DNA of 37,733 bases from Firmicutes bacterium UBA4916 (GCA_002398845.1 DHBY01000035.1:1-37733); one strand, 5' to 3'. Shown: positions 25,807 to 33,963, counted from the stretch's first letter. Notes: generated by a model not told the origin, from the sequence alone. Numbers and translations: made by a program.

Positions 25807-27090
25807 ATGGACAATATAGAAAATCCTAATGTAAAAGAAGATCAGTTCTATGATTATCCAGACAAGCCAGTTCCTAAAGATAAGAGACGTTCACAGTTAA
25901 ATATTGCAGTGGTTACTACAGGAATGGCGGTAGCTATGTCTACCCTTTATACAGGCGCTTCCTTAGCTCAAATGCTAACCTATAAGGACGCGGTTTTATC
26001 AATAATTATTGGTTGTGTTATTCTTGGCATCGTTGCAACTCTTACTGGAGGAATAGGTGCAGATAAAGGGGTATCATTTTCAATGCTAGCTAGATATCCT
26101 TTTGGTAGACAAGGATCAAATATTGTAGGTCTAGTATTTGCAGTTTCAATGCTGGGTTGGTTTTCATATCAATGTGGGTATTTTGGAGAAACAATCCATC
26201 TATTGCAGCCTAATGCAGCTTGGGCAAGTCCTAAAGTAGCTACTTTTTGGGGCGGTATATTGATGATGTCAACAGCTATTGTTGGTTTTAAAGGTATGAC
26301 TCTTTTAAGTATACTTGCATCTCCTTTACTATTGATTATGTGTGTGTATTCAGGTATAGAAGCCATAAACCAATTTGGGTATAGTGCTGTTGTTCAAGCA
26401 GCTCCTGCAAACCCAGCTTCTTTAGGCGTAGGTATAACTATAGTTATAGGTGGATGGATTACCGGTGCTATTTTGCAGCCTGATATATCCAGATATGCTA
26501 AGTCTAAAAAGAGCAATGGAGTTGGTGTTGCTATTGCTATGATAGTTTTTGCTTTGGCAAACTGGGGCGGGTTGGTAATAGCAAAGGCTACTTTAGCATC
26601 AACAATTATGGATGGTTTAATTGTTTTAGGTCTTGGGACCATAGCATTACTAATAGTAATACTTGGTCAATGGACAAGTAATGATAACAATTTATATTCT
26701 GCTGCTTTAGGAATTATAAATGTAAAACCTGGAAGCAATAAACATAAGATTACAGCTATCTGCGGAGTTATTTTCACCTTAATTGCTATTGCAGGAATAC
26801 AAGGATATTTTGTTAATTTCCTTCAAGTGTTAGGCACATTCTTACCTCCTTTTGGTGGTGTACTAATAGCAGATTATTATATATTAAAACAAGGGGATAA
26901 ATATAGATTTGATGAAGATGCGAAATACGAAAAAGTAAAACCTCTTGCATTTGTTTCAGTAATTATTGGTGGATTATTTGCATACTTGCTTGGATTTGGT
27001 TCTACTGCTATAAATTCAATTATAATTACTATGGTGGTATATGTGATCTTATCTAGAGTAGAGAAAAAACGCAATATTTCTAGTAATTAA
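25807..27090 (+). CDS. CodB-like NCS1 permease (cytosine/purine/hydantoin type)
   Basis: A 427-residue integral membrane transporter with about 12 hydrophobic segments. The N-terminus has the NCS1 pattern, PKDKRRSQLNIAVVTTGMAV followed by STLYTGASLAQ. Later come DKGVSFSMLARYPFGRQGS, GWFSYQCGYFGE and ILQPDISRYAKS. The C-terminal part reads FLPPFGGVLIADYYIL. The family moves cytosine, purines, allantoin or hydantoins with H+ or Na+; CodB-like members are closest in pattern. The SD GGGGTG precedes the ATG. It is probably under the adjacent PucR regulator together with DUF917, although the 333-base gap may hold a separate promoter. The exact substrate is not readable from the sequence. Confidence 0.88.
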   Translation: MDNIENPNVKEDQFYDYPDKPVPKDKRRSQLNIAVVTTGMAVAMSTLYTGASLAQMLTYKDAVLSIIIGCVILGIVATLTGGIGADKGVSFSMLARYPFGRQGSNIVGLVFAVSMLGWFSYQCGYFGETIHLLQPNAAWASPKVATFWGGILMMSTAIVGFKGMTLLSILASPLLLIMCVYSGIEAINQFGYSAVVQAAPANPASLGVGITIVIGGWITGAILQPDISRYAKSKKSNGVGVAIAMIVFALANWGGLVIAKATLASTIMDGLIVLGLGTIALLIVILGQWTSNDNNLYSAALGIINVKPGSNKHKITAICGVIFTLIAIAGIQGYFVNFLQVLGTFLPPFGGVLIADYYILKQGDKYRFDEDAKYEKVKPLAFVSVIIGGLFAYLLGFGSTAINSIIITMVVYVILSRVEKKRNISSN

Positions 27091-27152
27091 AATATGATTT
27101 TATCCAAACTAAATAGATATAATTAAATGTTCTTATAGGTACTATAATCAAT

Positions 27153-27205
27153 AGACCGTCTTATAGTATGATTTAAAATAATCATTCGAAGAGATGGTCT
27201 TTTTT
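27153..27205 (+). terminator. Rho-independent terminator after the permease gene
   Basis: An imperfect 21-bp stem starting AGACCGTCT (27153) and ending GATGGTCT (27200) around an A/T-rich loop, followed by a run of T (27201-27205). Confidence 0.7.
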
Positions 27206-27386
27206 AATGGCATATTTACATAAAAGAAACTTTTATTATTTTGCCAAGAACACTCGTGACTTTAGTCATGAGATGAATTGGCAAAGTGTAGAACAATTTA
27301 AATAAATGCTAAAAAACACTTGTTCTTCTAACTAATATAAATTATAATAAAATTAAGGAGATATTAGAAGAAAGGTGGTGAAATCA

Positions 27387-28679
27387 ATGGGAAAACAGTC
27401 AAAATCTAAAAAAACTAAAAAACCGCTCTATGGAACACAAAAACAGCAGCTAAACAAATTAACTAAAAAAGAATATAAGGCATTAAGAGAAATGTGCTTT
27501 TTAGCTAAAAATATGTACAATGTAGGTCTTTACAATGTAAGACAATATTTTTTTAATGAAGGAAAATATCTTAATTATGAATCAAATTATCCATTATGTA
27601 AAGAAAATGAAAACTATAAAATGCTAAACAGTAATATATCTCAGCAAATATTAATGGGAGTAGATGGTGCTATAAAATCCTTTTTTGAGTTAATTAAACT
27701 TGCAAGGACTGGTGAATATAATTACAAAGATATAAAAATACCAAAATATTTAAAAAAGGATGGATTTTTTAGCATTATCATAGGTCAAATAAGAATAAAA
27801 CCCGATGGAACTCTAGATATACCCATGTCTCCAAAATTTAAAAGAGAATATGGAAAAGTTAGCATAAAAGTTCCAAGGAACTTAAAGGATAAAAAAATCA
27901 AAGAAATAAGGATAATTCCTAAATATAATGCTAGGTACTTTGAAATTCAGTATGCTTATGAAATACCTGAATCAAAGTTAAAATTAAATAAAAACAATGC
28001 ACTAGCAATAGATTTAGGAATAGATAATCTATGCACTTGTACTACTAATTACGGGCATAGTATCATAATAGATGGGAAACGATTAAAATCCATTAATCAA
28101 TGGGCAAATAAACAAAATAGTAAATTACAAAGTATAAAAGATAAAAGGGGAATTAAAGGAATAACCAAAAAGCAATGTAATCTTTGGATAAAAAGAAATA
28201 ATCAAGTTAATGACTACATAAATAAAACTTGCTCCTATATAATAAAATACTGCATAGACAATGACATAGGAAATATAATCATAGGATACAATGATACAAT
28301 ACAAAAGGAATCTAATATGGGAAAGAAAAATAACCAAAACTTTGTAAATATACCTCTAGGGGATATAGTTTCAAAATTAGAATACTTAAGTAAAAGAAAT
28401 AATATAAACTTTGTAAAACAAGAAGAAAGCTATACCAGCAAATCTGATTTTCTAGCCAATGATCCATTACCAATAATAAACTTAGACAATCCTCAAAAAC
28501 ATACATTTAGTGGGAAAAGAATATCAAGAGGACAATATAAATCCAGTACAGGAATAATAATAAACGCAGATGTAAATGGAGGATTAAATATATTAAGGAA
28601 AGCTAATATAGTAGATATATCACATATACAAAGAAACCCAAATATATTAAAGCAACCAATAAGAATTAAAGTAGCATAA
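27387..28679 (+). CDS. TnpB, RNA-guided RuvC nuclease homologue with altered RuvC-II site
   Basis: A 430-residue TnpB. RuvC-I is AIDLGIDNL with Asp209. The RuvC-II position reads IIIGYND, with Gly300 where most TnpB have the catalytic Glu. RuvC-III is INADVNGGLNILRKA with Asp395. A Glu pair (346-347) in QEESYTSKSD sits just before the segment that is normally V-x-P-x-YTS-x-x-C. The zinc-ribbon cysteines are absent. This matches the known subset of TnpB (and Fanzor) proteins with a rearranged RuvC glutamate, so the protein may still cut DNA. Family nucleases are guided by an omega RNA from the element's right end. I start at the ATG at 27387, since AAAGGTGG lies 8 bases upstream; a GTG at 27375 overlaps that SD. 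The C-terminus after residue 405 is short. Confidence 0.85.
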   Translation: MGKQSKSKKTKKPLYGTQKQQLNKLTKKEYKALREMCFLAKNMYNVGLYNVRQYFFNEGKYLNYESNYPLCKENENYKMLNSNISQQILMGVDGAIKSFFELIKLARTGEYNYKDIKIPKYLKKDGFFSIIIGQIRIKPDGTLDIPMSPKFKREYGKVSIKVPRNLKDKKIKEIRIIPKYNARYFEIQYAYEIPESKLKLNKNNALAIDLGIDNLCTCTTNYGHSIIIDGKRLKSINQWANKQNSKLQSIKDKRGIKGITKKQCNLWIKRNNQVNDYINKTCSYIIKYCIDNDIGNIIIGYNDTIQKESNMGKKNNQNFVNIPLGDIVSKLEYLSKRNNINFVKQEESYTSKSDFLANDPLPIINLDNPQKHTFSGKRISRGQYKSSTGIIINADVNGGLNILRKANIVDISHIQRNPNILKQPIRIKVA

Positions 28680-28781
28680 AAAGTAAACTGATAGACTATT
28701 AAGTCTTACAGCTTAGAGGCGACTTGGGCACGCCCTGTTGTCTACAACTGAATCCTGCGACTTTAGTCGTGGGAGGTTCAA
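28680..28781 (+). ncRNA. Probable omega RNA (TnpB guide RNA scaffold)
   Basis: The 3' end of a tnpB element usually encodes the guide RNA scaffold. This stretch has GC content above its surroundings, a GGGC-AC-GCCC hairpin near 28727-28736 (within GGCGACTTGGGCACGCCC) and the terminal hairpin 28754-28773, then GGTTCAAT. The guide would be the roughly 16 bases of host DNA following the end at about 28781. The 5' end may lie inside tnpB. Called from position and structure only. Confidence 0.5.
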
Positions 28782-28805
28782 TGTTGGACTTTTTCATAAT
28801 ATAAT
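28777..28805 (+). promoter_or_regulatory. Possible hutP promoter using the TnpB element end
   Basis: TTCAAT at 28777-28782 and TATAAT at 28800-28805 are 17 bases apart. The -35-like box lies in the tip of the TnpB element and the -10 in host DNA. So the insertion may have replaced the native -35. The -10 is strong; the -35 is weak. Confidence 0.4.
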
Positions 28806-28834
28806 GTAAAATTGAATATACAGGAGGGATTTAT

Positions 28835-29251
28835 ATGAAGAATAGTACGGAAGTAGCAAAGGCAGCTATTAAATTAGCAGTGTCAACTAGAGAAGAGGAA
28901 AAGATTCTAATAGAGGAACTTGATAAAAAACATATAAAATCTGCAGCTGTAAATATTGGAGGGGATTTGATTAACTCCATACCTAAGATTATAGAAAGAG
29001 CTTTGGTTGCATCAAAAAAAACAGGAGTTATTAGGGATATCCATGTACACGAAGGGGCAGTAGCAGGGGCTGCAAAGGATGCTATAAGCCAAGTAGATTC
29101 CAAGGCATTAGGCCTTAATTTTGGCGGGAAATTAGGTATAGCCAGATCAGGGGAACATGTGGTGGTATGTTTGTTTATAAGTATTGGACTTCTCCATCTT
29201 AACGATTTAGCCATAGCAGTAGGGCATAGGTCTATCCCTGTTATAGATTAA
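28835..29251 (+). CDS. hutP: HutP-family RNA-binding antiterminator
   Basis: A 138-residue HutP homologue. B. subtilis HutP binds L-histidine and Mg2+, then binds UAG/NAG triplets in the hut leader RNA to prevent termination. The conserved core is IHVHEGAVAGAAKDAISQV, then ALGLNFGGKLGIARSGEH, then IGLLHLNDLAIAVGHRSIP. His70, His72 and His131 match the metal-binding histidines of the family. Length is slightly below the B. subtilis protein (about 150), with a shorter N-terminus. The SD CAGGAGGG precedes the ATG. No hut catabolic gene is in the window. The next operon, an ABC importer, starts 153 bases downstream from its own promoter and has a UAG-rich leader, so it may be a target. Ligand identity is inferred from the family. 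Confidence 0.9.
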   Translation: MKNSTEVAKAAIKLAVSTREEEKILIEELDKKHIKSAAVNIGGDLINSIPKIIERALVASKKTGVIRDIHVHEGAVAGAAKDAISQVDSKALGLNFGGKLGIARSGEHVVVCLFISIGLLHLNDLAIAVGHRSIPVID

Positions 29252-29268
29252 AATTGTTCTGAATATTA

Positions 29269-29297
29269 TTGACATTTAATTGAATTAATATTATAAT
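29269..29297 (+). promoter_or_regulatory. Consensus sigma-A promoter for the ABC importer operon
   Basis: TTGACA at 29269-29274 and TATAAT at 29292-29297, separated by exactly 17 bases, are a perfect consensus promoter. It would start RNA near 29304, giving a leader of about 100 bases before the first gene. Confidence 0.75.
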
Positions 29298-29313
29298 AAG
29301 TTCATATATTTTA

Positions 29314-29367
29314 TAGTAGATAGCCAAGGGCTAAGGGTAGTCAATTAGGTAGGTCAGTAGGATTTAG
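29314..29367 (+). promoter_or_regulatory. UAG-rich leader segment, candidate HutP (or TRAP-like) binding region
   Basis: Eight TAG triplets occur in 54 bases, starting at 29314, 29317, 29321, 29338, 29346, 29350, 29358 and 29365, plus AAG or CAG triplets at 29326, 29333 and 29355. Two pairs (29314/29321, 29358/29365) have the 7-base period seen in HutP target RNA. A small hairpin TAGCC-AAG-GGCTA lies at 29321-29333. No intrinsic terminator follows, so control at translation is as likely as antitermination. HutP is encoded just upstream. Confidence 0.45.
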
Positions 29368-29403
29368 TGTAAAATTAAAAATTAATATTAGGAGGATGGT
29401 AGT

Positions 29404-30432
29404 ATGGTAGTGAAAAAACACCTTACCAGTCTAAGTAGATGCTTAGGCTTAATTTTATTATCTGCAATTATCTTATCTTTAGGAGGATGCTCATCTAGCC
29501 ATGTAGCAGGAGATCCTCAAGAAAATTCCCAAGAAAAAATTTTCATAGGCATTAGTCAAATTATTGAAAACCCCGTTTTAGACCTTGCAAGAGAAGGGTT
29601 TGTTGATGCTTTAAAAGAAAAGGGCTATGAAGATGGCAAAAATATTGATATAGATATTCAATATGCCCAAGGAGATATAGCATTGACCACAACAATAGCA
29701 CAAAATTTTGTTTCCCAGAAAAAAGACTTAATCCTTGCAATCTCTACTCCATCAGCTCAATCAGCTCTACAATCTACTAAAGAGATACCTATTTTATTTA
29801 CAGCAGTAACAGATCCGGTGTCAGCAGGGTTATTGGATAATATCAACTCCCCCGAAGGAAATATTACAGGTACTACAGATATGGTCCCTGTAGAGAAGCA
29901 ACTTGAATTGGGGAAGACTATTTTCCAGGGTGCAAAAAAGGTAGGAGTACCATATAATACTAGCGAGATAAATTCCCAGGTTCAGGTAGAATTAGCCAAG
30001 GAAGCTGCTAAGGCTGCGGGGCTTGAAATAGTAGAGATCCCTGTTACCAATTCTTCAGAGATAGAACCAGCCCTTAGTGGGAAAATAGGGGATGTGGATT
30101 TTTTATTTCTTCCATCAGATAATCTAATAGCTTCTAGTATGTCTATAATTACCAAAATAGCTTTAGATAACAAAATAGGTACTATTGGAGTAGATGAACC
30201 TATGGTAAAAAATGGAGCCCTAGCTTGCGAAGGACTGGATTATCATAAATTAGGATACCAAACAGGTCTTATGGCTATAGATATAATAGAAGGAAAAGAG
30301 ATAAAGGATATATCTGTTTCTAGCACAAAGGAAACGGAACTTACTATAAATCAAGATATAGCTGACAAATTGGGACTTACTTTGCCAGAGAATATAATTA
30401 AGGAAGCGGTAATAGTTAAGGGGGGAAACTAA
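29404..30432 (+). CDS. ABC importer substrate-binding lipoprotein (ABC_sub_bind/TrpX-like)
   Basis: A 342-residue lipoprotein. A basic N-terminus and hydrophobic stretch end in the lipobox LGGC near residue 29, so it is anchored outside the membrane. The mature part has the ABC_sub_bind (PF04392-type) pattern: IFIGISQIIENPVLDLAREGF, DLILAISTPSAQSAL, IPILFTAVTDPVSAGLL, GNITGTTDM, DFLFLPSDNLIASS, IGVDEPMVKNGAL. Characterised relatives (TrpX) bind aromatic amino acids, but HutP next door would fit histidine; the ligand is undetermined. The SD AGGAGGA lies about 8 bases before the ATG. It is first of three tightly packed genes with permease and ATPase. Confidence 0.9.
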   Translation: MVVKKHLTSLSRCLGLILLSAIILSLGGCSSSHVAGDPQENSQEKIFIGISQIIENPVLDLAREGFVDALKEKGYEDGKNIDIDIQYAQGDIALTTTIAQNFVSQKKDLILAISTPSAQSALQSTKEIPILFTAVTDPVSAGLLDNINSPEGNITGTTDMVPVEKQLELGKTIFQGAKKVGVPYNTSEINSQVQVELAKEAAKAAGLEIVEIPVTNSSEIEPALSGKIGDVDFLFLPSDNLIASSMSIITKIALDNKIGTIGVDEPMVKNGALACEGLDYHKLGYQTGLMAIDIIEGKEIKDISVSSTKETELTINQDIADKLGLTLPENIIKEAVIVKGGN

Positions 30433-30433
30433 T

Positions 30434-31348
30434 ATGAATAGTTTCATAATAGGGATTCTCCAACAGAGTTTGATATTTTCTATAGGGGTTATGGGGATAT
30501 ACATAACCTATAAAATACTAAAATTTGCAGACCTTTCTGCTGATGGTAGTTTTACTTTAGGTGCTAGTGTATCGGCTATATTGATAATAAAAGGGGTAAA
30601 TCCTTTTATATCTCTAGGGGTTTCAATGTTAGCTGGAGCTTTAGCAGGCATAGTAACTGGCATATTAAATGTTAAGCTTAAGATACAGGATATACTTTCA
30701 AGTATTTTGGTTATGGTAGGACTTTATTCTATAAACCTTAGAGTAATGGGGAAAGCTAATCTTCCTTTATTTAATCATGAAAGTATATTTACGGAGAAAA
30801 ATACTTTATTGATAGTTTTTATAATTACCTCCCTTTGTGGCATATTCTTTACACTATTTTTTAAAACTAAGCTAGGATATTTATTAAAAGGGATAGGGGA
30901 TAATGAAAATATGATAACATCTCTGGGGATTAATACAGGGAGTATAAAGATATTTGCTCTTTCTTTATCTAATGCTTTTATAGCTTTATCTGGGGGAGTA
31001 TTAGCCCAATATCAAGGTTTTAGTGATATAAATATGGGTACTGGAACTATGATTATGGGCCTTGCTTCCATTGTTATTGGATATAGTATTTTTAGGAGAA
31101 TAAACATTTCAAATTCCAGCATTTTTTGCATAATAGGCACCCTGTTATATAGAACCAGTATAGCTTTGAGTTTAAAGGTAGGCTTCAATCCTAGTGATTT
31201 AAAGCTTATTAGTTCCATTATTGTAGTAATTGTTTTATCTGCTGGAAATAGCAAGGAATTATTGATAGATAGGAAAAAGCATAGTTTAAGAAGGGAAAAA
31301 CTTAGTTCCTCTTCAAACTTAAGGGAAGTAGGTAGTAAAAATGCTTAG
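30434..31348 (+). CDS. ABC importer permease (BPD_transp_2/TrpY-like)
   Basis: A 304-residue membrane protein with about 8 hydrophobic segments, of the branched-chain/ribose-type permease fold. Typical features are ILKFADLSADGSFTLGASVSA near the N-terminus, the cytoplasmic loop GYLLKGIGDNENMITSLGIN that contacts the ATPase (the EAA-like region), and GLASIVIGYSIF. The C-terminal 30 residues are basic and hydrophilic. The start lies one base after the upstream stop. The gene's end overlaps the ATPase start by 8 bases. It forms the channel for the adjacent substrate-binding protein. Confidence 0.9.
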   Translation: MNSFIIGILQQSLIFSIGVMGIYITYKILKFADLSADGSFTLGASVSAILIIKGVNPFISLGVSMLAGALAGIVTGILNVKLKIQDILSSILVMVGLYSINLRVMGKANLPLFNHESIFTEKNTLLIVFIITSLCGIFFTLFFKTKLGYLLKGIGDNENMITSLGINTGSIKIFALSLSNAFIALSGGVLAQYQGFSDINMGTGTMIMGLASIVIGYSIFRRINISNSSIFCIIGTLLYRTSIALSLKVGFNPSDLKLISSIIVVIVLSAGNSKELLIDRKKHSLRREKLSSSSNLREVGSKNA

Positions 31349-32117
31349 ATTAAAGAATATATTTAAAACTTTCAACAAAGGTAGCATCAATGAGCAAAAA
31401 GTTTTTGAAAACTTCTCTATGGATATAGGAGATGATGATTTTATATGTGTATTAGGGAGTAATGGCGCGGGAAAGTCTACCCTTTTGAATATTATTTCTG
31501 GAAAGATTCCCTTAGATGAAGGGAATCTAATTCTAAATGGCATAGATGTAACAGAAGATACTGAGCATGAAAAATGTAGGAAGATATCTAGAATATTTCA
31601 AGACCCATCCTTAGGCACTAATCCATCTATGACCATATATGAAAATCTATCTATGGCCAAAAATAAGGGAAACAAATTTGGTCTATCTTTTCTCGTAGAT
31701 AAAAAGGATGAAGAATATTTCAAGGGGTTATTAGAAGTTCTACGTTTAGGGCTAGAAGACAAACTACACACTCCTGTATCTCAACTGTCAGGGGGACAAA
31801 GACAGTCTTTAGCTTTGATCATGGCTGTTCTTGGAGAACCAGAACTATTGCTTCTTGATGAACATACAGCAGCCTTAGACCCTAAAACCAGTGAAATAGT
31901 AATGGAGATTACGGATAAAATAGTAAAAGAAAAGGGATTGACAACTATTATGGTAACCCACAATATAGATCATGCCCTTAGGTATGGAAATAGACTGATA
32001 ATGCTTCACAGAGGGAACAAAATAATAGATATTTCTGGAGGGACAAAAAATTCACTAACTAAAGGGGAATTACTATGCCTATTTAAAGATATAAGCGACA
32101 AAACTTTATTTAGTTAA
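31341..32117 (+). CDS. ABC importer ATPase (TrpZ-like)
   Basis: A 258-residue ABC ATPase. Walker A is GSNGAGKST at 39-47, the Q-loop is RIFQDPSLGTNPSM, the signature is QLSGGQRQS near 147-155, Walker B is LLLLDEH with DEH rather than DEP, and the H-loop is MVTHNIDHALRYGNR. The DEH at the D+2 position also occurs in other members of this importer class. It is cytoplasmic and drives the permease encoded just upstream, with which its start overlaps. It is the last gene of the operon, which ends in a strong hairpin at 32125-32172. Confidence 0.92.
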   Translation: MLRLKNIFKTFNKGSINEQKVFENFSMDIGDDDFICVLGSNGAGKSTLLNIISGKIPLDEGNLILNGIDVTEDTEHEKCRKISRIFQDPSLGTNPSMTIYENLSMAKNKGNKFGLSFLVDKKDEEYFKGLLEVLRLGLEDKLHTPVSQLSGGQRQSLALIMAVLGEPELLLLDEHTAALDPKTSEIVMEITDKIVKEKGLTTIMVTHNIDHALRYGNRLIMLHRGNKIIDISGGTKNSLTKGELLCLFKDISDKTLFS

Positions 32118-32124
32118 AGGCTAA

Positions 32125-32172
32125 AAAATAGGCTAGGGCTTCTAAATATATTTAGAAGCCCTAGCCTATTTT
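32125..32172. terminator. Strong hairpin terminator after the ABC importer operon
   Basis: A perfect 22-base inverted repeat (32125-32146 and 32151-32172) with loop TATA. The GC core is GGCTAGGGCTTC; A and T runs flank the stem. Confidence 0.88.
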
Positions 32173-32303
32173 ATATAAAAGCAAGGCTTTTCTTAGAAAC
32201 TTAATTGGATATTAGAGGATTTAATCTATATTTTCCTTGCTAAAAGACCATATTATATATATACTGAATTAGTTAGATAAATAAGGAAGGATGTAATGAT
32301 TTA

Positions 32304-33896
32304 ATGAAAAAATTGAGATTTAATGAAATAAATCTATCAGAGGAAATTCAAAAGGCGGTTAAAGATATGGGGTTTGAGGAGATGTCTCCCATACAATCCC
32401 AAGCAATACCAACTATGCTGGAAGGGTTAGATATAATCGGCCAGGCACAAACGGGAACGGGAAAAACAGCTGCTTTTGGTATACCTATTATTGAAAAATA
32501 TCAAGGGGAAGGCAAAAGGCCTCAAGCAATAATCTTATGCCCTACAAGGGAACTCTCTATTCAGGTGGCAGAGGAGATAAGAACCTTAGCAAAATATAGG
32601 AAGGATATTTTCGTTTTGCCTGTATATGGCGGTCAGCCTATTGGTAGACAGATAAATGCTTTGCAAAGAGGAGTTCAAATAGTAGTTGGTACTCCCGGCA
32701 GGGTAATAGATCATATTAGAAGAGGGACTTTGAAGCTGGATGATATAAAAATCGTAGTATTAGACGAAGCTGATGAAATGTTTGATATGGGTTTTAGAGA
32801 TGATATAGAATTGATTTTAAATCCTATGCCGAAGGATAGGCAAACTGTGTTTTTTTCAGCAACTATGCCAAATGAAATAGTTAGGTTTGCAAAGAGATAT
32901 CAAACCAATCCAAAGATAATTAAGGTAGTACCCAAAGAATTGACGGTACCAAAAGTAGAACAATATTATTTTGAATTAAAAGGACATATGAAGACGGAGA
33001 TTTTATCTAGGCTTTTAGATATATATAATCCTAAACTCTCCATAGTATTTTGCAATACTAAGAAAAAGGTTGATGAACTAACTATTGAATTACAAGGAAG
33101 AGGTTATTTTGCAGATGGGCTTCATGGAGATTTAAGACAGCCTCAAAGAGACAAAGTAATGTCCAAGTTCAGATCTGGAAACATTGACATTCTTGTAGCT
33201 ACGGATGTAGCAGCTAGAGGTATTGACGTAGATGATGTAGATATAGTATTTAACTACGATATACCTAATGATGAAGAGTATTACGTTCACAGAATTGGTA
33301 GAACTGCCAGAGCAGGAAGGGAAGGGATGGCTTTTAGTTTGGTAGAAGGCCGGGATGTTCGCAGGATCAAAGATATTCAAAGATATACAAAGACCAAGAT
33401 AGTAAGAAAGGACTTGCCTACATTACAAGAGATTGAAGAAAGGCAGGCAGATATTTTATTGGAAAAGATAAAAGAAGAGTTAGAAAAAGGCAAGCTAGGT
33501 AAATACGAAGAAATGCTCAATCTTTTATTGGAAGAAGACTACAGTTCCTTTGATGTGGCAGCAGTTCTTTTAAAATTCTATTTGACAAATAGCAAATTAG
33601 GTGGTCATACAGAGTTAAATGCAATAGATTATGGAGACCGGGAAGTTACAGCTATGACAAGACTATATATAAATGTTGGCAAAAGGAAGGGTGTTAGTCC
33701 AAGACATATAGTAGGTTCTATTTTAAATGAGACCAGTTTGCCAAGAAAGTCTATAGGTAAAATCGATATGTATGATAAATTTGCTTTTGTAGAGATTCCA
33801 GAAGAATATGCCGATGAAACAATTAGAGGACTTAACAACAAAAGGATAAAGGGAATAGTAGTAAAGGTGGAATTAGCTAATCCAAGGAATAGATAA
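32304..33896 (+). CDS. DEAD-box RNA helicase with DbpA-type RNA-binding domain
   Basis: A 530-residue ATP-dependent RNA helicase (DeaD/CshA/DbpA group). In order: Q motif (MGFEEMSPIQSQAIP), Walker A AQTGTGKT at 48-55, PTREL, TPGR, DEAD at about 154-157 (VLDEADEMFD), SAT, then in the second domain VATDVAARGIDV and HRIGRTARAG. A linker with charged helices (about 385-440) leads to a C-terminal DbpA-like RRM (about 450-527: RLYINVGKRKGVSPRHIVGSI...FAFVEIPE). Such enzymes act in ribosome assembly and cold adaptation. The gene stands alone between two terminators. The 186-base leader includes the upstream terminator and no ORF. Confidence 0.94.
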   Translation: MKKLRFNEINLSEEIQKAVKDMGFEEMSPIQSQAIPTMLEGLDIIGQAQTGTGKTAAFGIPIIEKYQGEGKRPQAIILCPTRELSIQVAEEIRTLAKYRKDIFVLPVYGGQPIGRQINALQRGVQIVVGTPGRVIDHIRRGTLKLDDIKIVVLDEADEMFDMGFRDDIELILNPMPKDRQTVFFSATMPNEIVRFAKRYQTNPKIIKVVPKELTVPKVEQYYFELKGHMKTEILSRLLDIYNPKLSIVFCNTKKKVDELTIELQGRGYFADGLHGDLRQPQRDKVMSKFRSGNIDILVATDVAARGIDVDDVDIVFNYDIPNDEEYYVHRIGRTARAGREGMAFSLVEGRDVRRIKDIQRYTKTKIVRKDLPTLQEIEERQADILLEKIKEELEKGKLGKYEEMLNLLLEEDYSSFDVAAVLLKFYLTNSKLGGHTELNAIDYGDREVTAMTRLYINVGKRKGVSPRHIVGSILNETSLPRKSIGKIDMYDKFAFVEIPEEYADETIRGLNNKRIKGIVVKVELANPRNR

Positions 33897-33927
33897 AAGT
33901 GGAGGAAAGCCTCCACTTTATTTTTTT
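33896..33927 (+). terminator. Rho-independent terminator after the DEAD-box helicase gene
   Basis: A 10-bp perfect stem AAAGTGGAGG/CCTCCACTTT (33896-33905 and 33910-33919) with loop AAAG, followed by seven T (33921-33927). It includes the last base of the stop codon. Confidence 0.9.
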
Positions 33928-33947
33928 AAATTAAATTATTTTTAAAT

Positions 33948-33963
33948 TTTGACTTAAGTCAAA
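33948..33963. promoter_or_regulatory. FNR-type palindromic operator
   Basis: TTTGACTTAAGTCAAA is a perfect 16-base palindrome with TTGAC half-sites, like Crp/Fnr-family boxes (FNR: TTGAT-N4-ATCAA). Its centre, 33955.5, lies 41.5 bases before the predicted start at about 33997, set by the -10 TATAAT at 33985-33990. That is the class II activation geometry. The operon it precedes ends with a Crp/Fnr regulator gene. Alternatively its TTGACT could be a -35 with TATTAA at 33972-33977, which would make it a repressor site. Confidence 0.65.

Larger units (their letters stand above)
27241..28781 (+). mobile_element. TnpB-only IS605/IS1341-type element
   Basis: A tnpB gene flanked by two subterminal hairpins with the same loop region GACTTTAGTC. 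The left hairpin is at 27253-27272 (CTCGTGACT/AGTCATGAG, one G-U), inside an outer TGCCA...TGGCA pair. The right one is at 28754-28773, followed by GGGAGGTTCAAT. These end hairpins are typical of single-strand transposing IS605-type elements. No tnpA is present, so mobility would need a transposase in trans. The exact tips are estimates. Confidence 0.75.

Noticed and set aside
29314..29367. Firm TRAP binding site call
   Set aside because: TRAP sites are G/UAG triplets at 2-3 base spacing; here gaps range from 0 to about 14 between TAGs, so only a candidate region is reported.
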